Shown here: piece after piece, positions 47,805 through 59,580 of the stretch | Layout: every line of letters starts with the position of its first letter | How positions within the stretch are numbered: position 1 is the stretch's first letter | Origin: Fennellomyces sp. T-0311 | Taxonomy: Eukaryota > Mucoromycota > Mucoromycetes > Mucorales > Lichtheimiaceae | Length of the DNA stretch: 64,000 nt | NCBI GenBank assembly: GCA_025266875.1 | Contig: JALLLT010000031.1 | Location: 310,001 to 374,000, forward strand | Reading direction: 5' to 3' | Translations under genes and position numbers: made by a program | The notes under the pieces: model-generated | What the model was told of the DNA's origin: nothing | The model's database searches: none | The model's input: only the letters and a program-made list of their open reading frames with translations

Positions 47805-49504
47805 GTACGTTGAAAGAAAATGGAGCTACTAGAGAGATCCTACTATATAAACGAATGATGTTCGAGAAAAATTTGGTTAATTAGTGATGGCAAATTCACC
47901 ACATCCAGTAGAGAAGGTAACAATGAAGGTAAGGTATATCGTCAAAAAGGTCGAGATTATGAGATGCTACAGTGGTCACCCGATTTTTCCTACGCAGATG
48001 AAACCCCAAAACCGAGTAAAAGCAGGGGTGAGGAAAAAGCGAGGTAATGTAGATATTAAGGTCGAGCGGATAGTTTACTCAGACCTAGGAAAAACGCGAG
48101 GGTGAGGAAAAGAAGAGGGAGGAAAAAGCGGGGTTTATGGTACAAGCAAGACGTTGGCTCTTTCTCGTCTTTAACCTCCTATTCCTGATTCGAACCTCGC
48201 CGCAAGAGTTTTTAGTGCCACTCGTTCTCTCTCTGGTTGAAAGTTATGCAATAACTGCTATTACCGTGGTCAGTACTTTTTCTCTGCAAAAATCCACTTC
48301 TGGCAAATATTGTCCTATCCGATTCTAGTTGTAGGCAGTTCTGAAAAAGTTTTTCTCTTGTAACGTAACTTGTTCCTGTATATCCGTTAATTGTACAAAG
48401 TCCTTTGCTTCCTGCTCTGTCGCGAGAAATGTGCTGAGATCAGCGCGTGCTCCAAAAAGTGCGACATAATAAAAGGGGAAGGCGAGTATTAAAGTATAAT
48501 TTGGGAGAGTATTTGCGGATAATCGAGAATAACTATGCAAAATACATATCGATGATTGACCATATCAACTCTGACGTAAATTGTGTGAAGCTAATAATGA
48601 TGGAGACGAGACAGTAATTCCGTTTGGGTTGTATTACGCGTGCTTTTCATCCCATATTACTATAGCTCCTTTAATACAACTATAGGCAAAGGACGCTACT
48701 AAAGATGTAAATTTAGGAGTTTGAGTATCAACACCCACTTAAGGGGTAATTACTAATGGAATAACATACGTTATAAGTATATTTTATTATCTAAATTGGT
48801 TCTCTGCATAGAGTGGACCAATCTTCTGGTAGAGCGTACTATGAAGGAAAGCTTCCAAAGCGAGGGTGTCCAACAGCATCAAATGGAGGAAGAAATACAG
48901 CGGATGATCGAAATGATGCCCCCATACTAAGAGTATCTTTGACAAACTAGGTTACAGAGTTTTGGCTTTGAATACTCTTAAGGACAACGGTTTGAGAACA
49001 GCTTGTGTTTATAACTTTCTACATTTGGTGCAACAGTATTATGTTGGGATCATCCACAATGCCCGTTGCAAATTACATAGCTAAATTTCGGGATTTCTTC
49101 CAGTATGGCAACGGCGATTTATTCCAGATTTCATTCATGAAAAGTAGCGTCGAGCAGGATCGTTATAAGGTCAAACCAAAAGAGAGTATAAGGAGGTGTG
49201 TGACCTCGGTAGAAATTTTATTTCTGCGACACCGTGCGCAAAGTAAAGGCGGAACGCGAACGATCTGAATGTTATGCGCGAGTGAATTACAAAAATCGGA
49301 TGCTGTAAGGCTAGCGAGGTCTCGAGCATTTACGAATCGAAGGTTAAGAAAGGTCAAACCAAAAGAGGTACCACTGGATTGAGTGACGGAGTTTCCTAGT
49401 AAAAATTATAGATTTAAGGAGTGGATACAGCTACAGAGATAAATATAAAGTTGTCATGTCTTTTAATCATCTTTTTCAAGAGAAAGTCGTTTTTTAATAT
49501 TAGA
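47805..49504. other. Intergenic region with scattered open fragments
   Basis: About 1.7 kb. Short frames (for example 49005-49268) have no recognisable product. GA-rich near-repeats occur at 48020-48130, and an 18-bp direct repeat AAGGTCAAACCAAAAGAG occurs near 49168 and 49349. Probably degenerate sequence plus the promoter of the P450 gene. Confidence 0.45.
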
Positions 49505-51649
49505 ATGATAAACCATCTAATTACCTCTATCAAGTACGCAAACTTGTCTTCACAGCAAATATCAAAGGTTGGGGTTATTACCGTCGCAACTATTATCACC
49601 AGCTTCACAGTCTACAGATTTTGGATATCGGTACTACTAGTATTATCAGATATTAATAAATGTACATGTTTTGATAATACTATAATTACCATCAGAAAAC
49701 CAAGGACGATTGCCCGATGGTCCCTTACACCAACCCAGTACTTGGGTCAACTATGGAGTATTGCAAGAATCCACAGACTTTCGTCGAAAACTGGACGGAA
49801 AAACTTGGGCCTGTTTACCGTGTTCACTTGTTTGGACGGGTACGTTACTCATTTCTCTGATATAATAAAGAAATCGGATATTAAGCATATTATAGCTTCA
49901 CACAGTTGTTTCAGGACCATACGTTCACGAAGTTTATAATAACAGAAATTTTAGTTTTCTTGCCGGAGTCATGAAGGTATTCCGAATTTCTTGCATATAG
50001 TAAAATAATACTGCACACTTGCAAAGCTAAACAAAACAACAGAGGTTCAACGTAAGGCTCCTTGCAGGGATAAATATCGACAAAGCTGCAGAGTTAAATA
50101 TCATCGCCGCTACTGGGAGGTATATGACCCAAAAACTAAAAAACTTCGCACCTCGAGTAGCTAAAAATGTATGTGAAAAGTCATTAATAATATATCATCC
50201 TCGCAACTAAACCAATCGAGAAGCTTACCCTTAGCCTTAATGAAGTATTGAAAGATCTAGCATGTATGTAAACGACCAACATTGCATGTACCGCGTACTT
50301 TTCTAATGTATCTTTACATTTAGTCCAAGAATCTGTAGAAGTGCCGGATATGTACCCTTTAGTGCAGCTAATGATTGCTCGAGGAAGTGCATCCGTCATA
50401 GTCGGTGAAAAGCTTTGTCAAAATATGGACCTGATTGACATCTTTCAAAACATTACTAAAGATCTTATATCTCTGCACCCACGGATTTCTTTGATATGGC
50501 TGGCACCATTTCCGAGGCTACGACAACTTCAAACATGGTACGGGCAATATGGACATCACCTCCTATACTTTTTATTGGATATTCCACTCATTAATAAAAT
50601 AGGGCTATCGGGAAATTCTCACGCGTGTCAAATGGCTACAGACGTAAATTGCGTGAGATACTTGTACCTGAGATTGATATGCGCCTAAAAAATATGCAAA
50701 ACCCTGATTGGCAACAACCGGTAGGGTGTGGATCCTACGCATAGTCAGTGAGGAAGAGCTAACCTTATCTCCCTAATAAGGAGGATGTTCTTCAAAAACT
50801 GATCGATTTGGGCGTATCTCCGGGCCAAGAATTTTATGAAACCATCATTAGCGAGGTGATAGCAATAATTTTTGCGTCTATGAGTACCACGACACAAGAA
50901 GCAACTGCTATATTATATCACTTGCTCCAAGATTCCGGCTATTTGAACGAAATCCTACAAGAGCAGCGCGAACTGATAGAGCAGCATACTGCGAACCTTA
51001 GCGCTGAAAATGAGGAGGTGTTCACAACCGAGCTCCTTAGGAAGATGATAAAGTTAGAAAGCTTTTGTCGTGAATCACTACGATTTGGTAACCAATTCTA
51101 TGACAATGGGCATACAAATATTGGAGATACCAGTATCATTTTAAGTAATGGTACGATGATTGAGCCAGGTTAGTTCATGCGTAATATTAAAATCTTTTAA
51201 ACTGCTAAATCTAAAGGTTCTACTTCGCTTAACTATTAGATGGTGATGTTTTGATAAATATCTACTACAATCACCGTAGTGAAAGCTGGTCTGGCACGAG
51301 CACCGGATACGGACGCGCTGAGTTCAAGCCATTTCGTTTCGTTGGCACCGGGAAGCGATCAACTTCGGTTGGTGACGATGACTACCTACCTTTCGGTCAA
51401 GGAAGGCACGCTTGTCCGTAAGCATACGTATAATACAATCATTGTCCACACATATTCTTATTACGAATTTTTTTTAACTATTTATGATTATGTAGTGGCC
51501 GTTGGTTTGCGATGCAGCAAATCAAAGCCGCCATCTCCATACTGATCCGTGACTACGAAATTCGATCCTCGGGTGATATAGTTTTTCCAAAAACTATTGG
51601 CTCATATGTGCCTTTCGGGTCTGTAATTCTCACAAAACGATGCAATTAG
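49505..51649 (+). CDS. Cytochrome P450, copy A
   Basis: Ten exons (49505-49630, 49696-49839, 49896-49976, 50043-50168, 50224-50263, 50324-50537, 50603-50720, 50781-51168, 51240-51417, 51496-51649) give 522 aa. An N-terminal anchor (VGVITVATIITSFTVYRF) is followed by WTEKLGPVYRVHLFGR. ESFCRESLRF carries the ExxR of helix K, and LPFGQGRHACPG is the heme-binding loop, with Cys as iron ligand. Before helix K, MSTTTQEATAILYHL corresponds to the helix I oxygen-activation region but lacks the usual A/GGxxT. Exon sizes of 81, 40 and 388 nt are the same in copy B. The class and substrate are unknown. Exon 4 to 6 splicing is the least certain part. Confidence 0.82.
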
Positions 51650-52137
51650 CAGCCTTACGTTAGAATGCTCGTTGTTTCTAAAGTTACTTCACCAAGGTAT
51701 TATATCTTCGTCTACCTCACCTATATATATTTAAGTATGGCGAAGGGTTAGACTATCAAAATATATCTTTTTTTTATTACGTATAATCACAGTCGTACTA
51801 GCAACGTACACTGCAGATTTGATTCTGGAGTGCACACGACGCCGTTATGTACGTGTGTGTGAAAAGATCTGGCGCATACCAATAACGTCTTTCCTCACCC
51901 TATAATAGTCTTTTTGAAACCAATGAATTAATACATCTGTATTCCTTGAGACACGGTAGTGCCTGTGTATGTAGGGAGCTCTTACTATTGTGCAAAAAAG
52001 ACATGGTATCGTTCGCTCAAAAAATGTACGATCAAATCTCCTTGCCTTCATCTACGTCAGGGTAAATTTCTGCATATCTAATGGCCCCTTGCTCTTCCAG
52101 GCCTCAATATCCAATAACAGTAAGATAGCTCCGGAAG
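51650..52137. other. Spacer after P450 copy A
   Basis: About 490 bp, AT-rich, with no supported coding sequence. It ends where the left arm of the inverted repeat begins. Confidence 0.45.
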
Positions 52138-52414
52138 TGTGGTATCCAAGGTATTAGCTAGTCGGCACTACCGGGTAAACGTATGACGGTACCTGAATAA
52201 TACATTGACAGCCTTCCGGCTTGACTAGATCTTCCAAGAAGTCTAGAAACATTGCCGTGTCGGCTATATGATATGGCATCCTCCCGACCACGGCTATTTG
52301 ATTATGAGTTTTATCTCGAGCAATATAAATAGAGAGAACCGTTAACATAATAAAGACATATTTCGATTCTCACAGAACTTACTGTTTTTCTCGATCCATT
52401 CTCTCTCACCACAG
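52138..52414 (-). repeat. Left arm of inverted repeat between the P450 genes
   Basis: This segment is the near-perfect reverse complement of 53044-53319, with only a few substitutions seen by eye (for example TATATGATATGG against CCATATCGTATA). Read on the minus strand it holds a truncated copy of the second exon and intron of the small gene at 52919-53303, so it is a partial inverted duplicate of that gene. The spacer between arms is about 630 bp. No target-site duplication or terminal signature was found at the arm ends. Confidence 0.85.
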
Positions 52415-52918
52415 GAAGGATATTGCTAAAAAGATATAGCTGTAGTTAATGCATTATGTAGTTATGATAGAATCAGGATGCTTACTTATTTGGATGCAAA
52501 ACAAAGTTTTTCCAGAGGGAATATAAGTCCAGCTAAATCTCTTCCAACGTAAAATTGGTACATTGAATATAACGTGGAGAGCTAATTATATATATTTGAA
52601 ATATTTCTCGGGTACAGCCATATCCAGTGAATCATGGTCATCGGCGGTATGTGTAATCATTGCAGCGACTCTTGCTGTCCGGTAACATGGGATATAATAC
52701 TAGACCTTCGCGTATATAAGCTCTTTACTAAACTTATAATTAAGGGGTTACGAAAAGAAAACTTTTCGCAACCAAATGTGGTATATGTAGGAGTATTTTA
52801 CAGTAGCAACTACTTCAAAGATAATGCTGCTCCGTTGTAAACAACGGGATGCCAACATGTTTAAGTTCTTTATTCGTAACTCATGCACATATCCACTAGT
52901 TACTCTATAAAATTTTCC

Positions 52919-53303
52919 ATGACTGGGAGACATCAGTTTAAAAAAGTAGCAATCATTTTTCTGCCTACACGTATATGTGTCGATTCTTTAAAAAACCGTC
53001 CTATTTTAATCGTACGTGGGGTTCTTCACTCTTTTGCACATCACTGTGGTGAGAGAGAATGGATCGAGAAAAACAGTAAGTTCTGTGAGAATCGAATATG
53101 TCTTTATTATGTTAACGGTTCTCTCTATTTATATTGCTCGAGATAAAACTCATAATCAAATAGCCGTGGTCGGGAGGATGCCATATCGTATAGCCGACAC
53201 GGCAATGTTTCTAGACTTCTTGGAAGATCTAGTCAAGCCGGAAGGCTGTCAATGTATTATCCAGGTACCGTCATACGTTTACCCGGTAGTGCCGACTAGC
53301 TAA
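52919..53303 (+). CDS. Hypothetical 98-aa protein overlapping the right repeat arm
   Basis: Exons 52919-53075 and 53164-53303 around an 88-bp intron (GTAAGT to AATAG) give 98 aa starting MTGRHQFKKVAIIFLPTR. A CTATAAAATTTT element lies just before the ATG. The second part reads MPYRIADTAMFLDFLEDLV. No family was recognised. It may be the surviving end of a larger gene or part of the duplicated element. The copy in the left arm lacks the start. Confidence 0.4.
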
Positions 53304-53319
53304 TACCTTGGATACCACA
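53044..53319 (+). repeat. Right arm of inverted repeat between the P450 genes
   Basis: Mirror copy of 52138-52414. The arm begins inside exon 1 of the small gene (CTGTGGTGAG) and ends just after its stop (GGATACCACA). Because it contains gene sequence rather than a transposon end, an inverted segmental duplication is as likely as a foldback element. Confidence 0.85.
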
Positions 53320-53731
53320 ATCACTATATTAGATCAGCCAGCATTTCTGCCCCCTACATCTATCTAGCTCCTCTTTTCCAGACATATTGCTAGTACTCAC
53401 AGCAAAAAAATCTGGCAACCCCCTATTTGTCCTTTATTGTACTCAAATCCACCTTTTTATGCATGCGACGAATAAAATGATCGAAAGGATAAAAAGGAGA
53501 TTGTTATTTCTCGCTATAGCACACTACATAGCCTATGAATCGTTTTGATATACTGAATCAACCCCTCGAAGGAAGCGTCATGTACGAAGTACATAATAAT
53601 TAAGGTTGAAAAGTATTATTGGAAGTCGCTTAATTTTTGAGGACTTTCTCATCGAATACTTCTCCGTTTATACAAACTCTATTTGGAAGATATAAGTAGG
53701 CTATTCGTATGTTTTGCTACTTCACTTTGCC
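53320..53731. other. Upstream region of P450 copy B
   Basis: About 410 bp. An out-of-frame ATG at 53709, 23 nt before the chosen start, opens a short reading frame that overlaps the P450 start; it could act as an upstream ORF. Nothing else recognised. Confidence 0.45.
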
Positions 53732-55909
53732 ATGTCCGTTGCGTCGTTATCTGAGATGCTATTTGAAAGTTTTCTTGCCTCACCAGTTAAACCATTAGGA
53801 ACGGCGAGAAATGCGAAAACTAGTGGTGTAATTGCTGCTACTACTGCTCTTGTATTATACTACTTTACTTACAATAAAAGCAAGGTTTCTAAATCGCATT
53901 CCCAGAAATATTTTTGATAGGCTAACCATTATCATAGAGAAACAATGGTGGTCGTTGTCCTACAGTTCCTTATTCCTGGCCACTCATTGGATCGACGACA
54001 GAGTTTCTTGGAGATCCTCGAGGTTTCTTGGAAAAATGGACTGCAAAGTTAGGGCCAGTTTATCGTTTCTACATGTTTGGAGAGGTTGAAAGCTTTTCTA
54101 TAGCTGTATTATCATAATTGCAATGATATTAATAATGACCATTTTTAGATGATGCTCATTGTCAGTCAAGAACATTTACGGCAAGTCGTTTTCAACAAAA
54201 ACTTTGATTCAACACCTGCTATGAAAAGAGTACGTGGACGCACAAAATATATGTCCTGGAAGCAAAAAAAAAAACGTATTTATTCAATTTCGCAACAGGT
54301 GTTTGATACTCGCATATTGATGAATGCCGGTACATTGGATGACCTCCCAAATGACGACGTTGCCTACGTTGTACGCAAATTTATATCGACCAGATCCAGG
54401 GCTCACGTCGCCTTGCTAATCCAGTTTGTAAGTGACCCCTGAAATTAGAGGACCTCACGCTCAAAAGTAATCAAAAGTAATGGAAATTTGTTTTTTTATA
54501 GCTTGAGAATGCCAGCTACGATATTCTTGATGATTTGAATGGTAAGTAAACTTTATGCCCATGAGAGATATGTTCTAGAATATATCATTAGAGCCTATGG
54601 AGCTGGAAAATTTTCACAGCTTTATCGAACATGTTGTCGCCAGAACTAGTATATTCACTCTTCTTGGACAAGCTGCCAGCGAAAATGATGAACTCGTTGA
54701 GAACTTTAAAGCTACGGTAGCCGATACGGCAAAAAAGGTCCGACCAGGATCGACGTGGCTTACATGGTTGCCAGGTGTTCGGCAATGGCAAATGTGGTAT
54801 GTACTTGTATGAGCTTTTTTTTTAAAAAATTTTTTTTTAAAGTTTTCTACTTAGGTACACCGGCAAAACATCGCGCCTCGTTCGGCGACACCGTGAGATA
54901 CTGTTCGAAACTATTACTCCTATTGTCCAGCACCGTTTACAGGAAATGAAGAGTAACCCAAATTGGGAGAAACCGGTATGTGTCACAATGCAAAAAGAAA
55001 ACATGGAAGTTCCTGGCTATACAGTAGCACTAACGAATATTTGTATGTAGGATGACATCATGCAAGACGTATTAGAAAAATTCGAACCACCACCCCATAT
55101 GGACCGTATCACGTACATTGCTAATTGGATGTCCACCTTGTCATTTTCATCGATTTATCCAACATCAGAAACAGCTACTCTTATCTTATATCGCCTGGCT
55201 CAAAACCCTCATTTGATTGGCGAGCTTTTAGAGGAGCAGTTGCAAGTGGTGCGCGATGCAGGGTTCGGCGACGATTACGGAAACGATGTGTTCACACCAG
55301 AGATAGTTGAGAGGTGCAACTTACTCAACAGTATTTGCCGCGAGTCCCTTCGCCTGAAAAATGAATCATTGAGTGTGCCCAGAATATATATCGGAGAGGA
55401 AGACTTTGCGCTAAGCAATGGAACTATAATTCATCCTGGTGAGTTCATCTATCTGACCATAATTTTCGATGAGAAGGAATTCTTACTTTAGTAAGGGTAT
55501 AGGTCAAATGGTTCTTGCCAACGTCTTTTGTGCTCATCGAAAAACATTGGCCGGCTCTGTGGAAATGTCAGACGAAATCGCTGAGATGAAACGATTCAAC
55601 CCATACCGATATTTACAATGTGCCACACCCAGCTACAGAATCATGGAAGACTATCTTCCCTTCGGTTATGGGAGAAACGCTTGTCCAGGTATGTCTTTAC
55701 TATGCCTATTGATTTCTCAAACCCATGACATCTCATATATCATAGGTCGTGCTTTTGGGATGCAAATAGTCAAAGTATTGATTTCGATTATTCTCAAAGA
55801 CTATAAGTTTGCAGCAGTAGAGGACCCTTCTTTTCCTATTCAGGATCGCATATTTCTTCCTCAAGGGAAGATTATCATCGAGAAAAGAAAGCGAATACTT
55901 CGTACATAA
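53732..55909 (+). CDS. Cytochrome P450, copy B
   Basis: Ten exons (53732-53884, 53938-54084, 54149-54229, 54299-54427, 54502-54541, 54592-54796, 54855-54975, 55051-55438, 55503-55688, 55746-55909) give 537 aa. A hydrophobic anchor (SGVIAATTALVLYYFTY) is followed by PTVPYSWPLIGST and EKWTAKLGPVYRFYMFGE. ExxR lies in SICRESLRL, and LPFGYGRNACPG is the heme loop, followed by RAFGMQI. The helix I region reads YPTSETATLILYRL, again without the standard Gly pair. It is the tandem paralogue of copy A with the same ten-exon plan, about 2 kb away. Introns 1 and 2 have unusual GTTTCT and GTTGAA donors. Confidence 0.88.
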
Positions 55910-58877
55910 ACTCCCGCCATAAATATCCATTCAGGATGTGACACTTTATATCTCTGGAGCGAGGAGGCTATATCGCTATAAGATTAATATCACCGTATTC
56001 ATTGCACTTTAACACAATTATTTTTAATATTTACATAGTGCTTTACCATTTAAAGAACGAATAATTTTATCCCCTTGTATACGTAGTACGTAAATTTTTG
56101 AGTTAGTCGCCATTATTTTTGCCGCTTATCTTTGCTCAACAAAGCAGAAGTGCATCGAGAAGATTGGAATGAATACATATATATATATATATGTGTATAT
56201 ACTGATTATTAATAGCGGTTATGGAATGTGCCTGAGTAGATGTTCTTATCCAAATATATGCTGGATAATGAAGTACGTTTCTTAAGAAGGTACGACTTGA
56301 TGAAGCTTCGATTACGAAGAGCAACCGACTAATAAACTACAAGCATCTTTTCAGTCCTCATGTGCGGATACATAATTGATTAGTCGACTCCAGGACCGTC
56401 ATACCAATTTTTTCTTCAGCTGTTCCTCGTAATAGCGACATTAGCTGTATAGGAATTTTACTCGTGCTGCTTAAATCCTTTAGATTTTATGGCACGTTTG
56501 CGTGTGACCAACACATGCTTCTAAGCGACATCATGTATAGCCACTTGATAGAAGAAGACACGTACTGCATAACAAACTCTTGTCTTTCACTCATGCATCA
56601 GTCACTACTCGATACTGCCTAAAGGGCGAAGAAAACGCAAGATTCAACGGAATCAAGGCCGACAAGAATACCGAGAAGTGACATTTCGAAAGAAGGGCTG
56701 CAACAGCGGATAGAACATGATGCCAAAGCTTTCCCTAATGGCTTCTGGAGGCATTTGGGCGGCATGTACGGTTATTGATTGACAATTCTATTTGAACAAA
56801 GACAGGATCGCAAAATGACGCTTGAGATGAGCTTTGAGTTGCGGCTGTCAAACGCAAGATGGAGGAGATAAAATCCGAATACACCAACAAGAAGCGTGTA
56901 CCGAAGGCGTTCTCGTGCAAGCTGACGATATCGGGCAGGTTTCGCACGGAACAACGGCACAACAAGACCGCGAACATCTGGGTGGTTGTGTTCGTCAGAG
57001 CATTGAGAACTCGAGTAGACATCAAATCAGTCATCATAGGACTTCATATCAAGAAGGAATACCACACTATAACCTACCCGGTCCCACTCAATTGTATTCT
57101 GAAGTCTGTCGTATCCTGACATACCAGTCATCCATTGTCTACATACCTTTCCATCTCAGCCTTTGTTACATCCGTTCCTTTATTTCGACATCAACAACCG
57201 CAGAGTTGTCTATTGGCCTGTCCACTGGCTTGTGAGTCAGTGAGACCTTGATCTGGGTTCAGACTTCAAGAAGGACCATTCACGTTAACTCAGTCTCTGC
57301 ATGATTACCCGCTCCTTCGTAATAAGGCGGTATGGTCATTAGGGATTACGGCGATAACACGGATTTGGCTCTGTTAGAAAAGCGATCACCTTCTCCGTCC
57401 CGACTCATCATCATTATAAATAGAGAGTGGTTTTTCTCAATAAAACATTATCTTATTTTTGGTCTCGTCATTTTGAAGCTTTCCAATTGAGCGATACCAC
57501 ACGGGTGTATACAGACCACTACGTAGGCGGAGAAACCAAGCGGAAGGATGTGCCTCTGTGGGATATGTTACCGGTGGATTCGCTAAACCTTTCCCAGGTC
57601 ATCAAGTCGGAGCTGCCGACCTCAACACGAGCTTCTGTCTACCAATATCCGGTTAACCTAGAAAACATATGGGTGAAAGGAGGGCGCGTTGGGAAAGCGC
57701 TCAACACTTCGATGCGCTATCTGGTGAAGATAGGCGTTGCCTCGTTGATCGAGGTCAGCATCAAAGAGCCAGCCCTACATGCTAAGGAAATGATTGACAG
57801 ACAAGGAAAGCAGCAAAGACTGATGTACATGGGGAAGAAGTTTCAAGCAAAATGCTAGGCAGAAACCTAAGTAGTAGACTCAGATGGCAATAGAGCAAAA
57901 TGGCAAAAGAAGCTCGAAATTGTAACACCGTCATCAGTCGTCTAGGCGAGAATTGGGAAAAAGGAGTTCTTCTCAATCGAAAAAAGAAAAAGCTTTGCCA
58001 GTACATTGCCGAGGTTTCGTCCAGAGTAATAATCAGGATGTTGCCCATAGCTTCTTCTGCGTAGGACCAACAGAGAGCAGGAAGTGAAGATACCGGTCTT
58101 ACAAATCGTGTATGTTTTGAAATGCCACCTCAATTCATTATTGACTTTATTTACTATAGCAAAATGCCTTTGACACGCTTCTAAAATCTATCGATACTGT
58201 TACTTACAAGAACTAGCAGACAAGGCTGAGTTCGGTCATGTGGCTGATGATGGCAGTGCAGTTGACCCCAAGCCAGCAACAGCAAAAAAAGCAAATTCTG
58301 CCGTGAAGGAACTTTCTGCGCCGCAACTCTGGAAGATTGTAGGATTTATAAAAAGCTGCTATTCACGGTACAGGAGGTCGACAAGGCCGATATTCGTTCT
58401 TCATGAAGTGGATATAACTTGACTGACAAACAGAAAAACTGTCATGAAAATCACATCACTTCTACTCTCGTGTACTGTTCCTGTGCAAGAGCAGGACAAA
58501 GGTACCGATCTCAGAATACTTTCGGTCCTCTTCATCAATTATATCTTACGAATGACCTGTTACTCGGAATCCACCGTAGAGGTAACGGCACGAGTCTCGG
58601 CAGGGGACATTTACGCCTTGAAAATATACGCTGGGTAATAAATTGCGAAATGTTGTCGATCAGGAACTTTAATTTAATCTTATAATCCAGTTCGACTTCT
58701 TGTTGAATTAGAAAGGCGCGAAAAAGAGTTCAGTTGGTATTAACAACTCGAGTATACTTTGTTGCTAGGTTACTAAAAGCTCAGGCAACAACAGACACAG
58801 TAAAAATTTAGATTGACGTCACGCGGTTCAAATAATCCCTCTTAGGGTCCGTCAACAAGTCGCTTTCAGTACACACA
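55910..58877. other. Gene-poor region with open fragments
   Basis: About 3 kb. A TA repeat lies near 56176-56195. The longest fragment, 57427-57858 (143 codons, no ATG at its start), reads DHYVGGETKRKDVPLWDMLP in part and has a protein-like composition, but no domain. Another at 56834-57235 is Gln/His-rich. Stops interrupt every extension, so these look like debris of one or more decayed genes or elements. The right end holds the NDUFS6 promoter. Confidence 0.45.
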
Positions 58878-59527
58878 ATGTTGCGATTAATAGCCACGCG
58901 CCGTACCACTTCGGCTTTAAAGCAGAGCGTATGCCGTTACACTACTAGCTTGCAGCCCTCGGCTAAGGAGGTTGCTCCTGCCGTTACTCAATCGCCTAAC
59001 CGTGCCACCACATGGAGCCGAGATCAGCGCCCTAAGCATGAAGCCATGAAGGGCCCTCGTTTTGAGCAAATGAACCTTGAGACTCAGGTAGATAAATTAA
59101 GCTAACTTTTGTTATCGTCATTTTGCTCATTATGTACTTTGATTCTGAATTTTAGCCTAACAGCATGGCGGCTATCGATTTGATCGCTGAAGAGCCTGTT
59201 CGATTTGTCAACCAACGTATCGCTTCGTGCGATGGAGGTAAATCTATGATAATAGTTGTGCAAAAAAAAAACCAAATGTACTGAACCGGGAATATATTTA
59301 TAAAGGCGGTGGTCCTCTTGGCCACCCCAAGGTCTACATTAACTTGGTAAGTTTTTGATGCGGTAGTGTAGAGCTTGAGAATTGATGATGTTTTCCTGAC
59401 AATAGGACAAGCCTGGTGCTCACGCATGCGGATACTGTAAGTGTGTAAACGGATATCTGGAAAGTGAGAGGCTAATCTCAATGGTATAGGCGGTGTCCGT
59501 TTCCAGAAGGAAGATCACCACCACTAG
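58878..59527 (+). CDS. NDUFS6: Complex I zinc-binding subunit NDUFS6 (13 kDa)
   Basis: Exons 58878-59087, 59156-59237, 59306-59346, 59406-59436 and 59490-59527 give 133 aa. A presequence rich in R, T and S (MLRLIATRRTTSALKQSVCR) precedes the conserved C-terminal domain: EPVRFVNQRIASCDGGGGPL, GHPKVYINLDKPG, AHACGYCGVRF, ending QKEDHHH. The Cys, His, Cys, Cys set is the zinc site of the peripheral arm near the matrix-membrane junction. Its presence shows the species has a proton-pumping complex I. The last exons are 41, 31 and 38 nt. The stop lies 53 bp from the convergent stop of the CPSF-A-type gene. Confidence 0.95.
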
Positions 59528-59580
59528 ATTGTCAACAACGAATAAAACTGTGTTGCTCCATACATTATGTTTATACATGT

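Noticed and set aside
47884..48130. CRISPR-like or satellite array
   Set aside because: The GA-rich near-repeats are irregular in length and spacing and too few; CRISPR arrays are not expected in a fungal nuclear genome.
50169..50323. Disabling frameshift in P450 copy A
   Set aside because: Direct joining breaks the frame, but a 40-nt exon at 50224-50263, the same size as in copy B, restores it. A second suspected shift at 50603 also vanished once the codon split was read correctly.
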